DNA of 64,000 bases, taken from positions 1 through 64,000 of the forward strand of contig NZ_JAAGXA010000001.1 of the NCBI RefSeq assembly GCF_010686755.1, given 5' to 3'. The translations under genes and the position numbers were made by a program. The notes beneath the pieces were generated by a model. That model was given only the letters and a program-made list of their open reading frames with translations, had not been told where the DNA came from and searched no databases. Every line of letters begins with the position of its first letter. Within the stretch, counting starts at the first letter, position 1. This stretch comes from Nocardioides zeae. Lineage in GTDB: Bacteria > Actinomycetota > Actinomycetes > Propionibacteriales > Nocardioidaceae. Positions 1 to 7,846 of this stretch are shown in pieces.

Positions 1-265
1 TCGACATCACCCCCACCACCTACACCTGGGACTTCGGCGACGGCACCACCACGACCACCACCACCCCCGGCGCCCCCTACCCCGACCTCGACATCACCCA
101 CACCTACACCCGCACCGGCACCTACCCACCCGCCTCACCACCACCTGGTCCGCCGACTTCCGCGTCAACAACGGCCCCTGGCAACGCGTCAACGGCACCG
201 TCGACATGCCCAGCCCCACCACCGACCTCCAGGTACGCGAAGCCACCCCCGTCCTCACCGACTGA
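1..265 (+). pseudogene. PKD-domain protein, 3' fragment with frameshift
   Basis: Truncated by the left edge. From base 3 the frame reads a PKD-type strand with the signature TWDFGDG followed by Thr-rich sequence and THTYTRTGTY, the usual close of a PKD repeat. After about base 125 the sensible continuation moves to another frame (codons from base 131: RLTTTWSADFRVNN), which ends at TGA 263-265 with the tail ATPVLTD. One base appears to be missing in the C-rich run at 126-131. PKD domains are extracellular beta-sandwich modules of secreted proteins. The shift could be a real decay event or a sequencing error in a C tract; the intact downstream frame favours a recent or artefactual change. Confidence 0.55.
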
Positions 266-570
266 CCCCAGGCCCGACACCACCCCAACGGGCCACCCCA
301 GCTGCCTCCCGAAAAGGGTCATCAACGACACCGACCCCGGCCGCCGATACGTCGTTCGTGCCCCTTTCGACGGCCGTCCGCCGTCCAGCCGCCACCGCGC
401 TGGAGAAATGTGCGCCCGGGACCGACCCACCTGCGGCGGCGTCGCACCAACGTCCCAGTTCCCGGCCCGGCGCACCCCGCCCGCCAGCCAGGGCCCACCC
501 CACCCGCGGGCCGAGGCGGCACCCCGCCCGGCAGCCGAGCCCCACCCCGCCTCGACCCCACCCCGGCCCG
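266..570. other. Gene-free, C-rich intergenic stretch
   Basis: Between the broken PKD fragment and the DUF445 gene. It is strongly C-rich on the plus strand and translates in every frame to Pro/Arg/Ala low-complexity peptide with no recognisable domain. I see no RNA gene or clear stem-loop in it. The only signal is the candidate promoter at its right end. Confidence 0.5.
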
Positions 571-600
571 TCGACCGCTGTTGGCGCGACCTCCTAGAGT
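571..600 (+). promoter_or_regulatory. Candidate promoter of the DUF445 gene
   Basis: A -35-like TCGACC (571-576) is followed after 18 bases by a -10-like TAGAGT (595-600). A start around base 607 would leave a short leader carrying the GAGGAG ribosome binding site at 624-629. Read by eye only. Confidence 0.4.
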
Positions 601-633
601 GACCGAGCCGCGGGACCGGAGACGAGGAGCAGG

Positions 634-1905
634 GTGACGATGAGCTCGAGCGCGTTCACGGTCCCCGGGTCCGCCGAGGCCGACCTGGTGCGTCGCCGCG
701 ACCTCAACAAGATGCGGGCCGTGGCGACGGGGCTCCTGGTGGCTGCTGCGGTCGTCTACGTCGCGACCCGGGGTCAGGACGGCTTCCTCGGTTTCGTCAA
801 CGCCGGCGCCGAGGCGTCGATGGTGGGTGCGATCGCCGACTGGTTCGCGGTGACGGCCCTGTTCCGCCACCCCCTGCACCTCCCCATCCCGCACACGGCC
901 CTCATCCCGCGCCGCAAGAACGAGCTGGGCCGGGGCCTGCAGGAGTTCGTGCAGGAGAACTTCCTGGCCGAGGGCGTGGTGCGCGAGCGTGTCGGGGCGG
1001 CCGAGGCGAGCCGCCGCGTGGGGGAGTGGCTGTCCGATCCCGCGCACGCGCGGCGTGTCGTGGACGAGGTGGCGGACGTGGCGGTGATCGGGCTCGCGAA
1101 GGTGCGGGACGAGCACGTCAGCGAGCTGGCCGAGGCGGTGCTGCTCCCGCGGTTCCGCGAGGAACCCATCGCGCCGATCGCGGCCGCCCTGTTGGGCGAG
1201 ATGGTCGAGGATAACCTCCACCACGGCGTCGTCGACCTCGGGCTGGGGGAGCTGCTGCGCTGGCTGCGCAACAACGAGGAGACGTTCACCGAGGTGCTGG
1301 GCGAGCGTGCCCCGTGGTGGACGCCGACCCGGCTCAACGACGCGGTGACGCAGCGCGTGCACGCCGAGGCGATCAAGTGGGTCGAGGACATCCAGGCCGA
1401 TCCGCAGCACCGTGCTCGGCAGGCCTTCGACTCGATGCTCCACGACCTGGCCCGCGACCTCGTGCACGACCGCGACACCGCCGAGCGGGCCGAGCGGCTC
1501 AAGCTGCGCGTGCTCGACCACCCGCAGGTGCTCGCCACCGCCGTCTCGCTGTGGAAGGCCCTCCAGCGTGCACTCGTGGCGGGGCTCGAGGAGGAGGCCA
1601 GCATGCTGCGCGTCCGCCTCGAGCACGAGCTGGTGAAGTTCGGTCGGCGCCTCACCACCGACGCGGCGCTGCGGCGCCGGCTCGACCAGATGCTGTCCGA
1701 CGCGGTCGTGTTCGTGGTCGATCGCTACGGCACGGAGCTGACCGGCGTCATCACCACCACCATCGAGCGGTGGGACGGCGACGAGGCGGCGCAGCGCATC
1801 GAGCTCCACGTGGGCCGCGACCTGCAGTTCATCCGCATCAACGGCACCGTGGTGGGCGGCCTCGTCGGCGTGCTCATCCACGCTGTCGACGTGCTGCTGC
1901 CCTGA
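634..1905 (+). CDS. DUF445 family membrane-associated protein
   Basis: 423 residues, related to the DUF445/YjiN family of unknown biochemical function. An N-terminal hydrophobic segment (about residues 28-45) is followed by the family's conserved block VGAIADWFAVTALFRHP (about 66-82) and a long charged, probably helical region. A second hydrophobic stretch at the extreme C-terminus (GGLVGVLIHAVDVLL) fits a protein anchored at both ends. The GTG at 634 follows GAGGAG by 4 bases; an ATG two codons later (640) has more usual spacing and is an equally good start. The gene is monocistronic, with a small S4 gene 57 bases downstream. Function cannot be assigned beyond family. Confidence 0.85.
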   Translation: MTMSSSAFTVPGSAEADLVRRRDLNKMRAVATGLLVAAAVVYVATRGQDGFLGFVNAGAEASMVGAIADWFAVTALFRHPLHLPIPHTALIPRRKNELGRGLQEFVQENFLAEGVVRERVGAAEASRRVGEWLSDPAHARRVVDEVADVAVIGLAKVRDEHVSELAEAVLLPRFREEPIAPIAAALLGEMVEDNLHHGVVDLGLGELLRWLRNNEETFTEVLGERAPWWTPTRLNDAVTQRVHAEAIKWVEDIQADPQHRARQAFDSMLHDLARDLVHDRDTAERAERLKLRVLDHPQVLATAVSLWKALQRALVAGLEEEASMLRVRLEHELVKFGRRLTTDAALRRRLDQMLSDAVVFVVDRYGTELTGVITTTIERWDGDEAAQRIELHVGRDLQFIRINGTVVGGLVGVLIHAVDVLLP

Positions 1906-1950
1906 CCCGCGCCGTACCGGAGGGAACGCGGTCGGCGGTCCGGTCGGTGC

Positions 1951-1956
1951 GATGAT
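1951..1956 (+). promoter_or_regulatory. Weak -10 element for a leaderless S4-domain gene
   Basis: GATGAT ends exactly 6 bases before the GTG at 1963, the spacing seen at other leaderless starts in this window. No Shine-Dalgarno sequence is present. The first base departs from TANNNT, so this is a weaker example. Confidence 0.35.
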
Positions 1957-1962
1957 GAACCG

Positions 1963-2211
1963 GTGAGCGATCCCTTCGACGTCCCGGTCCGCGACGGTTC
2001 GATCCGCCTCGGGCAGTTCCTCAAGCTGGCGAACCTCGTGGAGTCCGGCGCCCAGGCCAAGCCCGTCATCGCGGAGGGGCGCGTGCTCGTCAACGGCGAG
2101 GTCGACACCCGCCGCGGTCGCCAGCTCGTGGTCGGCGACGTCGTCACGCTCGACGGCCAGAGCGCCCGGGCCGTCGACGCGGAGGGCTTCGACGACGGGC
2201 TCCCCTGGTAG
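1963..2211 (+). CDS. Small S4-domain RNA-binding protein (YbcJ-like)
   Basis: 82 residues, essentially one S4 RNA-binding domain: IRLGQFLKLANLVESGAQAK, then the turn VLVNGEVDTRRGRQLVVGD, then VVTLDG. This matches the short stand-alone S4 proteins of the YbcJ type, thought to bind structured RNA, probably on the ribosome or in translation quality control. It lacks the extra domains of HslR or of RluB-like pseudouridine synthases. The GTG start has no ribosome binding site and lies six bases after a -10-like GATGAT, so it is probably leaderless. It converges on the FKBP gene across a large palindrome. Confidence 0.85.
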   Translation: MSDPFDVPVRDGSIRLGQFLKLANLVESGAQAKPVIAEGRVLVNGEVDTRRGRQLVVGDVVTLDGQSARAVDAEGFDDGLPW

Positions 2212-2234
2212 CGCGACACCACGCGCACCCCGCA

Positions 2235-2278
2235 ACGTCATGCGCCCCGCAGGCTCGAGCCTGCGGGGCGCATGACGT
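2235..2278. terminator. 44-bp perfect palindrome between convergent genes
   Basis: Two 22-base arms with no loop bases beyond the central CTCGAG; the outer ends read ACGTCATGCG and CGCATGACGT. It lies between the convergent S4 gene and the FKBP gene and can act as a terminator hairpin in both directions. No T tract is present, as is common in actinobacteria. The outer ten bases recur in the hairpin at 19096-19160. Confidence 0.75.
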
Positions 2279-2313
2279 CAGCGACGGCGACCGTCAGCGA
2301 GGGGGACCGGGGA

Positions 2314-2682
2314 TCAGGAGACGCCCAGCAGGTCGACGACGAAGATGAGCGTCTCGCCGGGCTTGATGACGCCGCCGGCGCCACGGTCGCCGTACCCCAG
2401 GTGCGGCGGGATGACGAGCTGACGGCGGCCGCCGACCTTCATGCCCTGCACGCCGGTGTCCCAGCCGGAGATGACCTGGCCGATGCCGAGGCGGAACTGC
2501 AGCGGCGCGCCGCGGTTGTACGACGCGTCGAACTCCTCGCCGGTGGAGTGGGCCACGCCCACGTAGTGCACGGAGACGGTCTGGCCCGCCTTGGCCTCCT
2601 CGCCGTCACCGACGGTGACGTCGGTGATGACCAGGTCGGCCGGGGGCTCAGGGTCGAAGAAGTCGATCTCGGGCTTGTCCAT
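2314..2682 (-). CDS. FKBP-type peptidyl-prolyl cis-trans isomerase
   Basis: 122 residues, a single FKBP domain that isomerises Xaa-Pro bonds and probably helps fold cytoplasmic proteins. Family landmarks are visible: VSVHYVGVAHSTGEEFDASYNRG near the N-terminus, IGQVISGWDTGVQGMKVGGRRQLVIPP in the centre and GYGDRGAGGVIKPGETLIFVVDLL at the C-terminus. These contain the Tyr, Asp, Trp and C-terminal hydrophobic residues of the active pocket. There is no signal peptide. I chose the ATG at 2682 (MDKPEIDFF), the usual start for actinobacterial homologues, over a GTG three codons upstream; it also sits 7 bases after TAGGGT, the leaderless layout. It is the last gene of the minus-strand series from aroA. 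Confidence 0.9.
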   Translation of the reverse strand: MDKPEIDFFDPEPPADLVITDVTVGDGEEAKAGQTVSVHYVGVAHSTGEEFDASYNRGAPLQFRLGIGQVISGWDTGVQGMKVGGRRQLVIPPHLGYGDRGAGGVIKPGETLIFVVDLLGVS

Positions 2683-2689
2683 GCCGACC

Positions 2690-2695
2690 ACCCTA
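2690..2695 (-). promoter_or_regulatory. -10 element for a leaderless FKBP transcript
   Basis: TAGGGT read on the minus strand, 7 bases before the ATG at 2682. It would allow the FKBP gene its own transcript in addition to read-through from the CBS gene. Confidence 0.4.
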
Positions 2696-2715
2696 GAGCC
2701 CGCCCCTCAACCGGG

Positions 2716-2757
2716 GGCAGCCCCTGGTGCTCAGCCCTGGTGCTCAGCCCTGGTGCA
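2716..2757. repeat. 13-bp tandem repeat across the end of the CBS gene
   Basis: The unit CTCAGCCCTGGTG is present twice in full with a third imperfect copy at the left. The repeat includes the stop codon of the CBS-domain gene (2744-2746), so the duplication repeats the C-terminal His-Gln-Gly-stop segment downstream of the real stop. It looks like a simple slippage duplication. Confidence 0.7.
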
Positions 2758-3175
2758 CGTAGGCGTCGAGCTGGTCCCGCTCGAAGGCCAGCTCGTCGAT
2801 GCGGGCCTTCACCACGTCACCGATGCTGACGATCCCGACGATGCGGGCCCCGTCCTCCACCACGGGCAGGTGGCGGATGCGGTAGGTCGTCATCTCCTGC
2901 ATGAGGTGCGCGACCTCGTCGCCGGCCCCGCACGTGCGCACCGACGTCGTCATGAGGTCACGCACCGAGGCGTCCACCAGCTCCGCGGGGCCGACGGTGG
3001 CCAGCCGCCGCACGACGTCGCGCTCGCTGACGATCCCCTCGAGCGCGGAGCCGTCGCTGCTCACGACGACGGCGCCGATGTTGTGGCGCTCGAGCAGCAG
3101 GACCAGGTCGCCGACGGTCGCGTCGGGTCCGATCGTGACCACGGGCTCGCCCCGCATGACGTCCTGGATCCTCAT
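2744..3175 (-). CDS. Two-CBS-domain protein
   Basis: 143 residues made of a tandem pair of CBS domains (about 8-60 and 70-125), a module that binds adenine nucleotides such as AMP, ATP or SAM and usually regulates a partner enzyme. Visible motifs include VMRGEPVVTIGPDATVGDLV, GIVSERDVVRRL in the first domain, and LMTTSVRTCG with IRHLPVVEDGARIVGIVSIGDVVKARI in the second. No catalytic domain is attached, so it acts alone or in trans. A longer open frame runs upstream, but the ATG at 3175 has GGAGG five bases before it. It sits between hisN and the FKBP gene on the same strand. Confidence 0.9.
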   Translation of the reverse strand: MRIQDVMRGEPVVTIGPDATVGDLVLLLERHNIGAVVVSSDGSALEGIVSERDVVRRLATVGPAELVDASVRDLMTTSVRTCGAGDEVAHLMQEMTTYRIRHLPVVEDGARIVGIVSIGDVVKARIDELAFERDQLDAYVHQG

Positions 3176-3239
3176 GGCCACCTCCGGGTCGCGTCGCTGG
3201 CGGCTCACGCTACCTGTGACGCCCGTCACTCCGGAAGGG

Positions 3240-4109
3240 TCAGGGGCGCAGCTGGCGCACCACGCCGCCGGTGAACGGCGGGTCGTCGGGGTCGTCGCCC
3301 CCCGCCGTACCGAGGAAGCCGAGCACCGGCTCGTGCAGGTGGCCGTTCGAGGCGATCGCGTTGCCGCTCCACGGTCCGTCCGCGCCGTCGAGACCCGTGA
3401 AGGAGCCGCCGGCCTCGCGCACGATGATGTCGAGCGCCGCCATGTCGTAGACCTCGAGCTCCGGCTCGGCCGCGACGTCGACGGCGCCCTCGGCGACGAG
3501 CATGTAGGACCAGAAGTCGCCGTACGCCCGGGTGCGCCACACCCGCCGCGACAGCGCGAGGAAGTCGTCGAGCCGGCCACGCTCGTCCCAGCCCGACAGC
3601 GAGCTGTAGGAGAGCGACGCGTCGCCCAGGTCCCGCACCGCTGAGGTCGCGCAGCGCGTCGCCTTGAGGAGCGACCGGCCGGTCCAGGCCCCCTGGCCCT
3701 TGGCCGCCCACCACCGACGCTGCAGCGCCGGGGCCGAGACGACGCCGGCGACGATCTCCCCGTCGACCTCGAGGCCGATGAGGGTGGCCCAGACCGGTAC
3801 GCCGCGGACGAAGTTCTTGGTGCCGTCGATCGGGTCGATGATCCAGCGGCGCCCGCCGGTGCCCTGGCCGGGCGTGACCCCCTCCTCCTCGCCGAGGATC
3901 GCGTCGCGCGAGCGCACCCGGCCGAGCTTCGCGCGGATCGTGGACTCGACCGCCTGGTCGGCGTCCGTCACCGGCGTCAGGTCGGGCTTGCTCATCACGT
4001 GGAGGTCGACCGCCTTGAAGCGGTCGAGGCTGATGGAGTCCGCGTCGTCGGCCAGGAGGTGCGCGAGCCGCAGGTCGTCGGTGTGGTCGGCACCGTCAGC
4101 GATGGCCAT
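3240..4109 (-). CDS. hisN: Histidinol-phosphatase, inositol monophosphatase family
   Basis: 289 residues with the Mg-dependent IMPase fold. Metal-ligand motifs are clear: DLTPVTDADQAVE near residue 48, GEEEG near 77, the signature WIIDPIDGTKNF near 93 and, at the C-terminus, EVYDMAALDIIVREAGG. In actinobacteria this subfamily includes HisN, which removes phosphate from L-histidinol phosphate in histidine biosynthesis; an inositol monophosphatase role cannot be excluded from sequence alone. The start at ATG 4109 (MAIADG) lies 7 bases after TAGCCT with no ribosome binding site, so it is probably leaderless. It follows rsgA on the same strand. Confidence 0.85.
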   Translation of the reverse strand: MAIADGADHTDDLRLAHLLADDADSISLDRFKAVDLHVMSKPDLTPVTDADQAVESTIRAKLGRVRSRDAILGEEEGVTPGQGTGGRRWIIDPIDGTKNFVRGVPVWATLIGLEVDGEIVAGVVSAPALQRRWWAAKGQGAWTGRSLLKATRCATSAVRDLGDASLSYSSLSGWDERGRLDDFLALSRRVWRTRAYGDFWSYMLVAEGAVDVAAEPELEVYDMAALDIIVREAGGSFTGLDGADGPWSGNAIASNGHLHEPVLGFLGTAGGDDPDDPPFTGGVVRQLRP

Positions 4110-4116
4110 GGCGCTC

Positions 4117-4122
4117 AGGCTA
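4117..4122 (-). promoter_or_regulatory. -10 element for leaderless hisN
   Basis: TAGCCT on the minus strand, ending 7 bases before the ATG at 4109; there is no Shine-Dalgarno between them. Confidence 0.45.
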
Positions 4123-4152
4123 GGGCATCGCTCCGGCCCCCGGGCAGGACGC

Positions 4153-5166
4153 CTAGTCCCAGACCTCCGCGCCCTCGCGTGCGGCGAGCACACGGCGGAA
4201 GGACGTCACGCGGTCCGCGTCGGCCTCCCCGGAGGCGATCGCCGCGTCGAGCCCGCACTCCGGCTCGCCGGCTCCGTGGGTGCAGCCGCGGGGGCAGTCC
4301 TCGGTCATCTCGTCGAGGTCGGGGAACGCCTCGATGAGGTGCTCCGGCCGCACGTGCGCGAGCCCGAACGACCGGATGCCGGGGGTGTCGACGATCCAGC
4401 CGGGCCGGCCGTCGTGCTCGGGGAGCGCCAGCATGATGGCCGACGTCGACGTGTGGCGCCCGCGCCCGGTGACGTCGTTGACCCGGCCGACCTCGCGGTC
4501 GGCGCCCGGCACGAGCCGGTTGACGAGGGTCGACTTGCCGACGCCGCTGTGCCCGATCAGCACGCTGGTGCGCCCGGCGAGCCGGTCGCGGATCTCGTCG
4601 ATGTCGGCACCCTTGCGCGTCACCACCCACGGCACGCCGAGGGATCGGTACGTCGCGAGCAACGCCTCGGGGTCGGCCAGGTCCGCCTTGGTGAGGACGA
4701 GCAGCGGGGCCATCCCGGCGTCGTACGCCGCGACGAGCGCCCGGTCGAGCAGCCCGGGGCGTGGTTCGGGGTTCGCCAGGGCCGTGACGATGACGAGCTG
4801 GTCGGCGTTGGCGACGATGACGCGCTCGACGGGATCGTCGTCGTCCGCCGTGCGGCGCAGCACGGTCGCCCGCTCCCGCACCTCGACGATGCGGGCGAGC
4901 GACCCGTCGTCGCCGGTCGTGTCGCCGACGAGGCGGACGCGGTCGCCGACGACGACGCCCTTGCGGCCCAGCGGCCGCGCCTTCATCGCGGTGACGAGCT
5001 CGTCCTGGCCGTCGACCAGCACGGTGTAGCGCCCCCGGTCGACGCGGACGACGCGGCCGTCCTCGGCATCGTCGTAGGTCGGGCGGTCCTTCGTGCGGGG
5101 GCGGGTGCGGCGACGGGGTCGCTCGTAGTGCTCGTGGTCGTGCGTGCCGTACCCCCGTGCCACCAC
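4153..5166 (-). CDS. rsgA: Ribosome small-subunit-dependent GTPase RsgA
   Basis: 337 residues. It is a circularly permuted GTPase: the G4 motif TKAD comes before the P-loop GHSGVGKST and then DTPG, with the switch region GRGRHTST between. An N-terminal OB fold precedes it and a C-terminal zinc knuckle (CPRGC, then H and C in THGAGEPEC) follows. RsgA acts late in 30S subunit assembly, where 30S stimulates its GTPase. The start is one of two adjacent GTG codons (5166 or 5163) seven bases after the aroA stop, with GAGG upstream inside the end of aroA, so it is translated from the aroA transcript. Confidence 0.95.
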   Translation of the reverse strand: MVARGYGTHDHEHYERPRRRTRPRTKDRPTYDDAEDGRVVRVDRGRYTVLVDGQDELVTAMKARPLGRKGVVVGDRVRLVGDTTGDDGSLARIVEVRERATVLRRTADDDDPVERVIVANADQLVIVTALANPEPRPGLLDRALVAAYDAGMAPLLVLTKADLADPEALLATYRSLGVPWVVTRKGADIDEIRDRLAGRTSVLIGHSGVGKSTLVNRLVPGADREVGRVNDVTGRGRHTSTSAIMLALPEHDGRPGWIVDTPGIRSFGLAHVRPEHLIEAFPDLDEMTEDCPRGCTHGAGEPECGLDAAIASGEADADRVTSFRRVLAAREGAEVWD

Positions 5167-5173
5167 CGCTGCC

Positions 5174-6478
5174 TCAGCTCGCCGCGGAGCCGCCGGTGAC
5201 GCCCGTCCAGGCGCCGGCGAAGTCGGGGAAGGTCTTGGCGGTCGTCGCGACGTCCTCGACGAGCACGCCCGTCGTCGCCGCGCCGACGACGACCGCGGCG
5301 TGGGCCATGCGGTGGTCGGCGTAGGTGTGGAACACGCCCCCGTGCAGGTCGGCCGGGCGCAGCTCGAGCCCGTCGGGCCGTTCGGTCACGTCGGCGCCGA
5401 GGCCGGCGAGCTCCGTCGCGAGCGCGCGCAGCCGGTCGGTCTCGTGGTGGCGGATGTGGGCGACGCCCCGCAGCACCGAGGGGTCGTCGGCGAGGGCGCA
5501 CAGCGCCGCGACGACGGGCGTGAGCTCACCGACGTCGTGGAGGTCCAGGTCGACGCCCCGCAGGCGTTCCGGCCCGGTGAAGCGGACGCCGTCGGCCACG
5601 CGCTCCACCGTGCACCCCATCGCGGTGAGGATGTCGCGCAGGGCGTCGCCGGCCTGGGTCGTGACGGCGGGCCAGTCCCGCACGGTGACGCTGCCGCCGG
5701 TCGCGGCCGCGAGCGCCACGAACGGGCCGGCGTTGGACAGGTCGGGCTCGATGAGGTGGTCGACCGGTGCGATCGGGCCGGGGGCGACGCGCCACCGGTC
5801 GGGCACGCTGTCGTCGACCTCGACCCCGTGGGCCCGCAGCACGGTGGTGGTCATCTCGACGTGGGGGAGCGACGGGATCGGCGCGCCCCGGTGGAGCACC
5901 TCGACGCCCTCGTCGTACGTGGCGCCGGCGAGCAGCAGGGCCGACACGAACTGCGACGACGACGATGCGTCGATCGTCACCGAGCCGCCGCGCACCGCAC
6001 CCGCTCCCGCGATGGTGAACGGCAGGGTGCCGCGCCCGTCGTCGCGCACCTCCACGCCGAGCGAGCAGAGGGCGGTGAGCACCTCGCCGATCGGTCGTGT
6101 GCGCATGTGGGCGTCGCCGTCGAACGCGACGCTGCCGCGGGCGAGGCCCGCGATCGGCGGCACGAAGCGCATGACGGTGCCGGCGAGGCCGCAGTCGACA
6201 CCCGCGTCGCGGTCGAAGGCCCCGGGAGTCACCGTCCAGTCCTCGCCGCTGGTGTCCACCGCGGAGCCGAGGGACGTGAGCGCGGCCGCCATCAGCAGCG
6301 TGTCGCGGGAGCGGAGCGCCCGGCGCACGACCGACGGACCCGTCGCCACCGCCGCCAGCACGAGGGCGCGGTTGGTCAGCGACTTGCTGCCGGGGAGCGT
6401 CACGGTGACGTCCACCGGCGACGCCACGTGGGGCGCGGGCCAGAGGTCGGCGGGAGAGGGAGCGGCCGTGGTCGTCAC
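5174..6478 (-). CDS. aroA: 3-phosphoshikimate 1-carboxyvinyltransferase (EPSP synthase)
   Basis: 434 residues. It transfers the enolpyruvyl group from PEP to shikimate-3-phosphate, the sixth step of the shikimate pathway. Substrate-binding motifs are intact: LPGSKSLTNRALVLAA (about 28-43), AGTVMRF, DGDAHMRTRPIGEVL, SSSSQFVSALLLA, EPDLSNAGPF and YADHRMAHA near the C-terminus. The GTG start at 6478 lies exactly six bases after TACCCT with no ribosome binding site, so aroA appears leaderless and leads the aroA-rsgA-hisN series. As far as I recall, aroA, rsgA, the SRAP gene and the sigH/sigR pair are also close together in mycobacteria. Confidence 0.97.
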   Translation of the reverse strand: MTTTAAPSPADLWPAPHVASPVDVTVTLPGSKSLTNRALVLAAVATGPSVVRRALRSRDTLLMAAALTSLGSAVDTSGEDWTVTPGAFDRDAGVDCGLAGTVMRFVPPIAGLARGSVAFDGDAHMRTRPIGEVLTALCSLGVEVRDDGRGTLPFTIAGAGAVRGGSVTIDASSSSQFVSALLLAGATYDEGVEVLHRGAPIPSLPHVEMTTTVLRAHGVEVDDSVPDRWRVAPGPIAPVDHLIEPDLSNAGPFVALAAATGGSVTVRDWPAVTTQAGDALRDILTAMGCTVERVADGVRFTGPERLRGVDLDLHDVGELTPVVAALCALADDPSVLRGVAHIRHHETDRLRALATELAGLGADVTERPDGLELRPADLHGGVFHTYADHRMAHAAVVVGAATTGVLVEDVATTAKTFPDFAGAWTGVTGGSAAS

Positions 6479-6484
6479 GGACGC

Positions 6485-6490
6485 AGGGTA
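6485..6490 (-). promoter_or_regulatory. -10 element for leaderless aroA
   Basis: TACCCT on the minus strand, six bases before the GTG start. This places the first transcribed base at or next to the start codon. Confidence 0.5.
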
Positions 6491-6497
6491 TCGGTCC

Positions 6498-7022
6498 TCA
6501 GGTCAGCTGCGCCTTGGCCAGCTTGGCCTCGCGCTTCGCGGTGGCCGTCACGTGCTTGGCCTCGCGCTTCGCGTCCTTCGCCGCCCGGCGCGCGCGCCAG
6601 GCCAGGCCGGGCTTGCCGTCGGTGTCGACCGCGGCGAGGAGGAGACCGCCGAGGATCGAGAGGTTCTTGAAGAAGTGGACCTTCTGGTTGCCCTTCGCGC
6701 CGGCGTCGGACTCCTCCCAGTACGGGTGGCCCGCGACGGTGGTCGGCGCCAGCGTCGCGGCCAGCACCACCGCGGAGACGCGCGGCGCACGGCCCGTCGC
6801 GAGACCGGCTGCCGCCAGGAGGTGCACGGCCGCGTTGGCACGCACGAGCGTGGCGGCGTCGGAGGGCAGCGGCACACCGGCCCGCTGCACCGGCGGGACG
6901 ATCTTGTCGGTCACCTTCGCCGCCCGGGGGGCGATGGCGTCCGCGTTGCGGAACGCATTGATGCCGCCCACGACGAACATCGAGGCGAGCAGCGGACGGG
7001 CGATCAGTCGCGTCACGGTCAT
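6498..7022 (-). CDS. DoxX family membrane protein
   Basis: 174 residues. The N-terminal RLIARPLLASMFVVGGINAFRN is typical of DoxX/quinol-oxidase-subunit-like proteins, followed by three more hydrophobic segments (about 65-85, 90-105 and 125-140) and a Lys/Arg/Ala-rich cytoplasmic tail. DoxX-type proteins have been linked to redox and thiol stress in mycobacteria, forming a membrane complex with SodA and SseA, but that partner set is not in this window. ATG 7022 is preferred (AAGAGGGG immediately upstream) over an ATG nine codons earlier. It is transcribed divergently from yedK. Confidence 0.85.
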   Translation of the reverse strand: MTVTRLIARPLLASMFVVGGINAFRNADAIAPRAAKVTDKIVPPVQRAGVPLPSDAATLVRANAAVHLLAAAGLATGRAPRVSAVVLAATLAPTTVAGHPYWEESDAGAKGNQKVHFFKNLSILGGLLLAAVDTDGKPGLAWRARRAAKDAKREAKHVTATAKREAKLAKAQLT

Positions 7023-7081
7023 GCCCCTCTTGATACACGATCGCGCCAACGCGGCCCAGGGTCGCGGCGCACCGATCGGCC

Positions 7082-7087
7082 TAGGCT
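7082..7087 (+). promoter_or_regulatory. -10 element for leaderless yedK
   Basis: TAGGCT, then GACGTC, then ATG at 7094: a six-base spacing with no ribosome binding site. The same arrangement, with a TGACGTCA palindrome between the -10 and the start, precedes the dehydrogenase at 31853. Confidence 0.5.
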
Positions 7088-7093
7088 GACGTC

Positions 7094-7846
7094 ATGTGCG
7101 GTCGCTACGCCTCCAGCCGTGAGCCCGACGACCTGGTCGACGAGTTCGACGTCGCCGAGACGATCCTCGCCGACCGGCTCCCCCCGAGCTGGAACGTCGC
7201 GCCCACCGACCCGGTCCACGTGGTCCTCGAGCGGCCGCCGAAGCCCGCGGAGGGCATCGACCACGCCCGCCGCCAGCTGCGCGCGCTCCGCTGGGGCCTC
7301 GTGCCGTCGTGGGCGAAGGACGCGAAGGGCGCGGCCCGCCTCATCAACGCCCGCCGCGAGACGGTGTCCGAGAAGCCGTCGTTCCGTCGCGCGTTCGCGG
7401 CCCGGCGGTGCCTGGTGCCCGCCGACGGCTACTACGAGTGGTACCTCACGGACCGCACCACCGCGAAGGGCAAGCCCGTGAAGCAGCCCTACTACATCCA
7501 TCCGGCCGACGGGGGCGTGCTGGCGATGGCGGGGCTCTACGAGATCTGGCGCGACCCCGACCGGGCCGACGACGACCCGGACCGCTTCCTCTGGAGCTGC
7601 ACGGTCATCACGACGTCGGCCACCGACGACCTGGGCCGCATCCACGACCGCATGCCGCTCACCGTCGCCCGCGACGACTGGGACACCTGGCTCGACCCCA
7701 CGACCGGGGCCTCGGACGACCTCCTCGACCTGCTCGAGCCGGCGGTCCCGGGGCGCCTCACGGCGTACCCGGTCTCCACCCTCGTCTCCAACGTCCGCAA
7801 CGACGGTCCCGAGCTCGTCCGCCCGATCCCGCTCGAGGACGCGTGA
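7094..7846 (+). CDS. yedK: SOS response-associated peptidase (SRAP), YedK/HMCES type
   Basis: 250 residues. SRAP proteins crosslink covalently to abasic sites in single-stranded DNA through Cys2 and thereby shield them. All key residues are visible: MCGRY at the N-terminus (Cys2), WNVAPTD (Asn), the WGLVPSWA block, INARRET, ADGYYEWY (the catalytic Glu) and RIHDRMP (the catalytic His). The start must be the ATG at 7094 because processing exposes Cys2. It is translationally coupled to the downstream hydrolase by a GTGA overlap. The -10 hexamer is six bases upstream. No SOS box was recognised. Confidence 0.95.
   Translation: MCGRYASSREPDDLVDEFDVAETILADRLPPSWNVAPTDPVHVVLERPPKPAEGIDHARRQLRALRWGLVPSWAKDAKGAARLINARRETVSEKPSFRRAFAARRCLVPADGYYEWYLTDRTTAKGKPVKQPYYIHPADGGVLAMAGLYEIWRDPDRADDDPDRFLWSCTVITTSATDDLGRIHDRMPLTVARDDWDTWLDPTTGASDDLLDLLEPAVPGRLTAYPVSTLVSNVRNDGPELVRPIPLEDA

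Noticed and set aside
322..2241. Long minus-strand open frame across DUF445 and S4 genes
   Set aside because: Antisense shadow; the plus-strand products match known families.
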